Shown here: positions 59,673 through 64,000 of the stretch, one piece after another
Layout: every line of letters starts with the position of its first letter
How positions within the stretch are numbered: position 1 is the first letter of the stretch
Source of the DNA: Bradyrhizobium sp. B124
Lineage (GTDB): Bacteria > Pseudomonadota > Alphaproteobacteria > Rhizobiales > Xanthobacteraceae
DNA length: 64,000 bases
NCBI RefSeq assembly: GCF_038967635.1
Contig: NZ_CP152413.1
Location: 6,762,001 to 6,826,000 of the forward strand
Reading direction: 5' to 3'
The notes under the pieces: model-generated
The model's database searches: none
Told to the model about the DNA's origin: nothing
Seen by the model: the letters and a program-made list of their open reading frames with translations, nothing else
Program-made: the position numbers and the translations under genes

Positions 59673-61169
59673 ATGGCTGTTTCGCAGGCTATTCCGATCA
59701 CGCGCCATCCTTATGCCGATGGCTCCTACAAGAAGATGCTGATCGACGGCAAATGGGTCGACGCCGCCTCCGGCAAGAAATTCGAAACCCACAACCCCGC
59801 TACCGGCGAATTGCTCGCATCCGTCGCCGAGGGCGATGCCGAGGACATTAACCGTGCGGTTGCAGCAGCGCGCCGCGCCTTCGAAGGGCCGTGGAGCAAG
59901 GTGAAGCCGTTCGAGCGGCAGAACATGCTGCTCAAGCTCGCCGAGCTCGTCGAAGCCAATTTCGAGGAACTGTCCCAGCTCGACACGCTCGACATGGGCG
60001 CGCCGATCAGCCGCACCCGCGGCAACCGGCTGCGCGCGCTCGGCATGCTGCGCTACTATGCCGGTCAGGCGACCGCGATCCATGGTGAGACCATCGAGAA
60101 TTCGCTGCCCGGCGAGATCTTCTCCTACACGCTGAAGGAGCCGATCGGCGTGGTCGGCGCCATCATCCCCTGGAACGGCCCGCTGACCGCATCGATCTGG
60201 AAGATCGGCCCGGCGATCGCGACCGGCTGCACCGTGGTGCTGAAGCCGGCCGAGGAATCGCCGCTGACCTCGCTGCGCATCGGCGAGCTCTGCATGGAGG
60301 CCGGCATTCCGCCCGGCGTCGTCAACGTCGTGCCGGGCTATGGCGAGACCGCGGGCGCGGCGCTCGCCTCGCATCCCGATGTCGACAAGGTCGCCTTCAC
60401 CGGCTCGCACGTCACGGGCCAGTCGATCATCCGTGCGTCGGCCGGCAACCTCAAGCGCGTCTCGCTCGAGCTCGGCGGCAAGTCGCCGGACATCGTGTTC
60501 GCCGACGCCGACCTCGACGCCGCGGTCCCGGGCGCTGCGATGGCGGTGTTCGCCAATTCCGGCCAGATCTGCAGCGCCGGCACGCGGCTGTTCGTCGAGC
60601 AGCAGCTCTATGACGAATTCGTCGGCCGCGTCGCCGAGTTCGGCAAGAAGCTGCAGGTCGGCAACGGCCTCGACCCCAACACCCAGATCGGGCCGTTGGT
60701 ATCACAGCAGCAGATGGACCGCGTCTCCGGCTATCTCGACATCGGCCAGAAGGAAGGCGCCAAGGCGCTGGCCGGCGGCGGCCGCCTCACCGAGGGCGCG
60801 CTGTCGAAGGGCTATTTCGTGCAGCCGACCGTATTCGCGAATGTGCAGGACAATATGCGCATCGCGCAGGAGGAGATCTTCGGCCCGGTGATCTCGGCGA
60901 TCTCCTTCAAGGATCCGGACGAGCTGATCAAGCGCGCCAATGCCACGACCTTCGGTCTCGGCTCGGGCGTGTGGACCACCAATGTCAGCAAGGCGCACCA
61001 GGTCGCCAAGGCGCTGCGCGCCGGCTCGGTCTGGGTCAATTGCTACCAGGCGATGGATCCGGCGGTGCCGTTCGGCGGCTACAAGATGAGCGGCTACGGC
61101 CGCGAGTCCGGCAAGCAGCACGTCGAGGAGTATCTCAACGTCAAGGCGGTCTGGATCAAGACGGGCTAG
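59673..61169 (+). CDS. NAD(P)-dependent aldehyde dehydrogenase family protein 2
   Basis: A 498-residue ALDH of the betaine-aldehyde/phenylacetaldehyde-like class. Motifs: PWNGPLTASIWK, the NAD site FTGSHVTGQSII, LELGGKSPDIVF with the catalytic Glu, and catalytic Cys in NSGQICSAGTRLF (near residue 298). The ATG at 59673 follows GGGAG; 65 residues of upstream in-frame reading are rejected. Divergent from the SDR; the two may convert an alcohol to an acid in sequence, but this is only neighbourhood. Confidence 0.92.
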   Translation: MAVSQAIPITRHPYADGSYKKMLIDGKWVDAASGKKFETHNPATGELLASVAEGDAEDINRAVAAARRAFEGPWSKVKPFERQNMLLKLAELVEANFEELSQLDTLDMGAPISRTRGNRLRALGMLRYYAGQATAIHGETIENSLPGEIFSYTLKEPIGVVGAIIPWNGPLTASIWKIGPAIATGCTVVLKPAEESPLTSLRIGELCMEAGIPPGVVNVVPGYGETAGAALASHPDVDKVAFTGSHVTGQSIIRASAGNLKRVSLELGGKSPDIVFADADLDAAVPGAAMAVFANSGQICSAGTRLFVEQQLYDEFVGRVAEFGKKLQVGNGLDPNTQIGPLVSQQQMDRVSGYLDIGQKEGAKALAGGGRLTEGALSKGYFVQPTVFANVQDNMRIAQEEIFGPVISAISFKDPDELIKRANATTFGLGSGVWTTNVSKAHQVAKALRAGSVWVNCYQAMDPAVPFGGYKMSGYGRESGKQHVEEYLNVKAVWIKTG

Positions 61170-61182
61170 CGCTTGCTTCTTC

Positions 61183-61248
61183 TCACCTCTCCCCGCCTGC
61201 GGGGAGAGGTCGGATTGCATCGACAGATGCAATCCGGGTGAGGGGGGC
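61183..61248. repeat. Palindromic repeat, family C short copy
   Basis: CTCACCTCTCCCCGCCTGCG, GGGGAGAGG, GATTGCATCGACAGATGC and GGGTGAGGGG form nested short dyads just after the aldehyde dehydrogenase stop; related to 44061-44263. The rest of 61249-61447 shows nothing recognised. Confidence 0.75.
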
Positions 61249-61447
61249 AGGTCTCAATGTTCGGCGTGCCCGCGGTGGGAAGTCCTCACCCCAATGCTTG
61301 CATGATTTCGGAATATTAGAAGAATATCCCTGATTTGCCCGACGCGTCAAGTTGCCTTGTCGAAGGCCGGCCGCCCCCGGCTACTTTGCATGGGGTTGTT
61401 TTCGATATTTTCGTAAGCGCCCCTGCGACGGCCGCCGGTTCTTGCTT

Positions 61448-61831
61448 CTACCGCCCCGCGGCCTTCTTCGGCTTGCCGATGTCGCTGCGCAGGGCCTCGA
61501 GGTCCTTGCGCACGGCGGTCGCCGCATCGCGCTCGATCTTGCGGTAGCGCGCCACCAGGGAGAGACCGAACGGGGTCAGCACCGCGCCGCCGCCGTTCTT
61601 GCCGCCGGTCTGCCGTTCCACCGCCGCCTGGCGGCAGATGCGGTTGATCTCGTCGACCAGGTCCCAGGCGCGCTTGTAGCTCATGTCCATGGCGCGGCCG
61701 GCGGCCGAGATCGAGCCGCATTCCTTGATCTGCTCGAGCAGCAGGATCTTGCCCGGTCCGATGCGGTCTTCGGCATCGAGATCGATGCGGACGCTCAACG
61801 AGGGGAGCGATGTGGCGCTCGTTTTCGACAT
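61448..61831 (-). CDS. ModE-type winged-helix regulator (no molybdate-binding domain)
   Basis: A 127-residue protein with the ModE N-terminal pattern: RIDLDAEDRIGPGKILLLEQ, the helix-turn-helix GSISAAGRAMDMSYKRAWDLVDEIN, and a wing ending GGAVLTPFGLSLVARYRKIE. Only the DNA-binding half of ModE is present; the C-terminal MOP (molybdate-binding) repeats are missing, as in ModE-like/MopR-type short proteins. It probably senses nothing itself or uses a partner. Standing alone, ATG at 61831. Confidence 0.88.
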   Translation of the reverse strand: MSKTSATSLPSLSVRIDLDAEDRIGPGKILLLEQIKECGSISAAGRAMDMSYKRAWDLVDEINRICRQAAVERQTGGKNGGGAVLTPFGLSLVARYRKIERDAATAVRKDLEALRSDIGKPKKAAGR

Positions 61832-61903
61832 GGCAAGCCTGCTTGTCTGTTCGCTAGATTGCCACTACCTGCTTTTGCGAACAAGATGAACCCGTGACAT
61901 AAC

Positions 61904-61953
61904 GGGCATGGTCCGGAAAAGTGGTAACCGGCTTTCCGGGGCGGATCATGCCC
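61904..61953. repeat. Palindromic repeat, family A copy 2
   Basis: GGGCATGGTCCGGAAAA, GTGGTAACCGGCTTTCCG, GGATCATGCCC: the same plan and many of the same bases as 28661-28709, with one bulged base in the outer stem. It lies 40 bases before the OYE start. Confidence 0.8.
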
Positions 61954-61993
61954 ACTCTATGACGGAAACCACACAAGAATATTTGGGGTAGGC

Positions 61994-63121
61994 ATGAGTT
62001 CTCCATCGCTGTTTTCGCCGCTCAAGGTCGGTCCCTATGAGCTGAAGCATCGTGTCGTGATGGCGCCGCTGACGCGGATGCGGGCGGCGCGGCCGAGCCT
62101 CGCGCCGCGGCCGATGAACGCGGAATATTACGCGCAGCGCGCCACGCCCGGCGGCCTGCTGATCGCGGAGGCCTCGCCGGTGGTCGCCACCGGCTTCGGC
62201 AATCCCGGCGTCCCCGGCATCTATAGCGATACCCAGATCGCGGGCTGGCGCGAGGTGGTGGATGCCGTGCACGCCAAGGGCGGCTTGATCTTCCTGCAGC
62301 TCTGGCACGTCGGCCGCGTCTCGCATTCCTCGTTCCAGCCGGATGGCGCGCTTCCGGTGGCGCCGTCGGCAGTCGCGATCCCGCCCGAGTTCAAGTGCAT
62401 GACGGCGGACGGCAAGGTGGTCGACTACGAGACGCCGCGTGCGCTCGAGACCGGTGAAGTCGCCCTGATGGTCGAGGCGTATCGGCAGGGGGCGAAGAAC
62501 GCGCTCGCCGCCGGCTTCGACGGCGTCGAGATCCACGGCGCCAATGGCTATTTGATCGAGCAGTTCCTGCAATCGCGCAGCAATCTACGGACCGACCAAT
62601 ATGGCGGCTCGATCGAGAACCGCGTCCGCTTCCTGCTGGAAGTGACGCAGGCGGTGACCGAGGTCTGGGGCGCCAACCGCGTCGGCGTGCGGCTCTCGCC
62701 TTACGGCATTGCCAATGGCAGCGGCGAGGCCGACCCGATGCCGCTCTACAGCCACGCCATCAAGGCGCTGGACAAGTTCGGGCTCGCCTATCTGCATTTC
62801 ATCGAGCCGCGTGCCTCGGGCACCGGTCGCGCCGAGGTCGACTGGCAGAACGTGCCGTCCGCGATGGTGCTGTACCGCCCGATGTGGAGCGGCGTGCTGA
62901 TCACCGCCGGCAATTTCGTCGGTGACAGCGCGCAGAGCGCGGTCGCGGAAGGTCATGCCGATGCGATCGCGTTCGGCCGCTATTTCATCTCCAACCCGGA
63001 CCTGCCGCGCCGCCTGCAGCGCGGCTATCCGCTGACCAAGTACAACCGTGCCACCTTCTATGCCGGCGAGGAGAAGGGCTACACGGATTATCCCGCCCAC
63101 GATGAGATGGCGCAGGCGTGA
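61994..63121 (+). CDS. Old Yellow Enzyme family alkene reductase (NemA-like)
   Basis: A 375-residue FMN TIM-barrel. The start FSPLKVGPYELKHRVVMAPL, active HxAN-type pair in EIHGANGYLIEQFLQS, YGGSIENRVRF, and DAIAFGRYFISNPDLPRRL at the phosphate site are all intact. It reduces activated C=C or nitro compounds with NAD(P)H. ATG at 61994 behind GGGGTAGG. Followed by repeats and a small GFA-fold protein. Confidence 0.95.
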   Translation: MSSPSLFSPLKVGPYELKHRVVMAPLTRMRAARPSLAPRPMNAEYYAQRATPGGLLIAEASPVVATGFGNPGVPGIYSDTQIAGWREVVDAVHAKGGLIFLQLWHVGRVSHSSFQPDGALPVAPSAVAIPPEFKCMTADGKVVDYETPRALETGEVALMVEAYRQGAKNALAAGFDGVEIHGANGYLIEQFLQSRSNLRTDQYGGSIENRVRFLLEVTQAVTEVWGANRVGVRLSPYGIANGSGEADPMPLYSHAIKALDKFGLAYLHFIEPRASGTGRAEVDWQNVPSAMVLYRPMWSGVLITAGNFVGDSAQSAVAEGHADAIAFGRYFISNPDLPRRLQRGYPLTKYNRATFYAGEEKGYTDYPAHDEMAQA

Positions 63122-63125
63122 CTTC

Positions 63126-63311
63126 GTAGCCCGGATGGAGCGCAGCGCAATCCGGGGCCTCTTGTCGGCGGATCAACCGTCCCCGGATTTCGCTTCGCTG
63201 CATCCGGGCTACAATGCTTCCTTCCTCGTCATTGCGAGGAGCGGAGCGACGAAGCAATCCATCGCTCCTCACGCGTTGATAGATGGATTGCTTCGCTTCG
63301 CTCGCAATGAC
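63126..63311. repeat. Two palindromic repeats (families I and G)
   Basis: GTAGCCCGGATG...CATCCGGGCTAC (63126-63212) has a perfect 12-base outer stem; GTCATTGCGAG...CTCGCAATGAC (63228-63311) has an 11-base perfect outer stem. They lie between the OYE gene and the GFA gene. Confidence 0.85.
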
Positions 63312-63336
63312 GGCGGGCAAAGCCGGAGAGCTCCCG

Positions 63337-63852
63337 ATGTTTCCGGACGACGAATTCGAGCCGACGAAGAAGCCGAAGCCGGTGGCGCTGGCGAAGCCCG
63401 CGGCCGGCCAATGCCTGTGCGGCAAGGTCCGGTTCGAGATCGATGTGCCGGCGCGCTGGGCCTGGCACGATCACACCGCCGCGAGCCGCCGCGCCCATGG
63501 CGCGGTTTATGCGACCTATGTCGGCAGCTGGAAGAAGCGCTTCCGCATCACGCAAGGCGAAAGCGAGCTCTCGCGTTACGAGGACGCGAAAAGCAAGACC
63601 GCGCGCAGCTTCTGCGCCAATTGCGGCACGCCTATCATCTACGAGCGCGCACGGTCGCCGCACATGGTGAACATTCCACGCGCACTGTTCTCGGGGCGCA
63701 CCGGCCGGCAGCCGCTCTACCATATCGCGATCGAGGAATTGCAGGAGTGGGCCTACACCGGCGAGCCGCTGGTGCCGCTGAAGGGCTATCCCGGCGTGGT
63801 CTGGCAACGTTCGAAAAAGAAGAAGCGCAGCGAGCGCGAGGGGATGTTCTAG
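63337..63852 (+). CDS. GFA/CENP-V-fold protein with missing zinc ligands
   Basis: A 171-residue protein of the glutathione-dependent formaldehyde-activating (GFA) fold. CLCGKVRFEID near residue 30 and FCANCGTPI near 95 supply two Cys pairs, but the central CHCSxC-type ligand motif reads H-D-H-T-A-A-S-R-R, so three of its Cys are lost. Normal GFA catalysis is doubtful. Basic C-terminus (SKKKKRSEREG). ATG at 63337; the frame from 63283 starts inside a repeat. Confidence 0.82.
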   Translation: MFPDDEFEPTKKPKPVALAKPAAGQCLCGKVRFEIDVPARWAWHDHTAASRRAHGAVYATYVGSWKKRFRITQGESELSRYEDAKSKTARSFCANCGTPIIYERARSPHMVNIPRALFSGRTGRQPLYHIAIEELQEWAYTGEPLVPLKGYPGVVWQRSKKKKRSEREGMF

Positions 63853-63890
63853 GGCATTTTCGGTGCTGATTGAATCAGGACCGATGCTCT
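63851..63890. repeat. Palindromic repeat, family E copy 2 (diverged)
   Basis: AGGGCATTTTCGGTGCTGATT and GAATCAGGACCGATGCTCT; resembles the dyad at 55041-55081 with several changes. Lies immediately after the GFA stop. Confidence 0.65.
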
Positions 63891-63897
63891 GGCTGCG

Positions 63898-64000
63898 TCA
63901 GCGCTTTGCGTAGATGACCTCTTCCGACCCTACGTATTCCTCGGTCCACCCTCTCTTGTCCACGAGGAACCGCTTCAGAGGTTCGTGCGCCTTCACCCAG
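63898..64000 (-). CDS. Gene cut by the right edge (C-terminal 33+ residues visible)
   Basis: On the minus strand an open frame enters from the edge and ends at TGA (63898-63900). The visible part reads W-V-K-A-H-E-P-L-K-R-F then GWTEEYVGSEEVIYAKR. Strong, natural codon bias and the acidic/basic ending support coding. Family not recognised. Confidence 0.6.
   Translation of the reverse strand, partial: WVKAHEPLKRFLVDKRGWTEEYVGSEEVIYAKR

Overview
The window looks like chromosome of an alphaproteobacterium of the Bradyrhizobium/Rhodopseudomonas group. This is inferred from the high GC content, the rhizobial style of the gene families (a MosA/MosB molybdenum storage pair, Liv-type ABC operons, paired COG4705-type membrane proteins) and many Bradyrhizobium-like palindromic intergenic repeats. 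No rRNA, tRNA, CRISPR array, integrase or insertion sequence was recognised. About 69 protein genes are supported, two of them cut by the window edges.

Region by region. 0-1.2 kb: the end of an SDR gene and a GST. 1.2-9.5 kb: a guanidine-utilisation operon, in order a sigma-54-like promoter, a guanidine-I (ykkC) riboswitch, an intrinsic terminator, an ABC importer, two DUF1989 proteins (carboxyguanidine deiminase type) and a 1180-residue biotin carboxylase of the urea/guanidine carboxylase family. Allophanate hydrolase is missing from this locus. 9.5-17.8 kb: GNAT, LysR, a complete branched-chain amino-acid type ABC operon and a protein with two TetR units in tandem. 17.9-27.3 kb: hydrolase, membrane LytTR regulator, ketopantoate-reductase-like protein, Rnk, a split chromate transporter with a divergent LysR gene, a CMD protein, and a head-to-head GlxA/DJ-1 pair. 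27.6-35.5 kb: two metal-dependent amidohydrolases with a Rieske ferredoxin, then a GST with a fused PNPOx-reductase-ferredoxin flavoprotein, then a divergent TetR/quinone-oxidoreductase pair.

35.5-44 kb: a secreted-looking protein of six ~110-residue repeats in an A-B-A-B-A-B order; two COG4705-type membrane proteins around a small exported protein, divergent from a two-component system with mirror-image tandem CTTAG boxes between them; then mosB-mosA. 44-49.4 kb: small exported and hypothetical proteins, a cupin, a delta-9-type desaturase, a cold-shock protein, and a TetR gene divergent from pspA-like and yiaAB-like genes with three copies of one 13-bp palindrome between them. 49.7-55 kb: five translationally coupled genes (GNAT, ThiF/E1-like, membrane protein, second acyltransferase-like protein, Acg-like nitroreductase) whose joint function is not known to me; this is the best candidate here for an undescribed pathway. 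55-64 kb: zinc-ribbon protein, DUF2478 protein, two aldehyde dehydrogenases, an SDR, a ModE-like regulator, an Old Yellow Enzyme, a GFA-fold protein that has lost most zinc ligands, and a cut gene at the right edge.

Two themes recur. One is nitrogen scavenging (guanidine operon, Liv-type uptake). The other is molybdenum (mosB-mosA, DUF2478, ModE-like), scattered rather than in one operon. Palindromic repeats are concentrated in the right third of the window. All coordinates, starts and families come from reading the sequence and remembered family features; no search was run.
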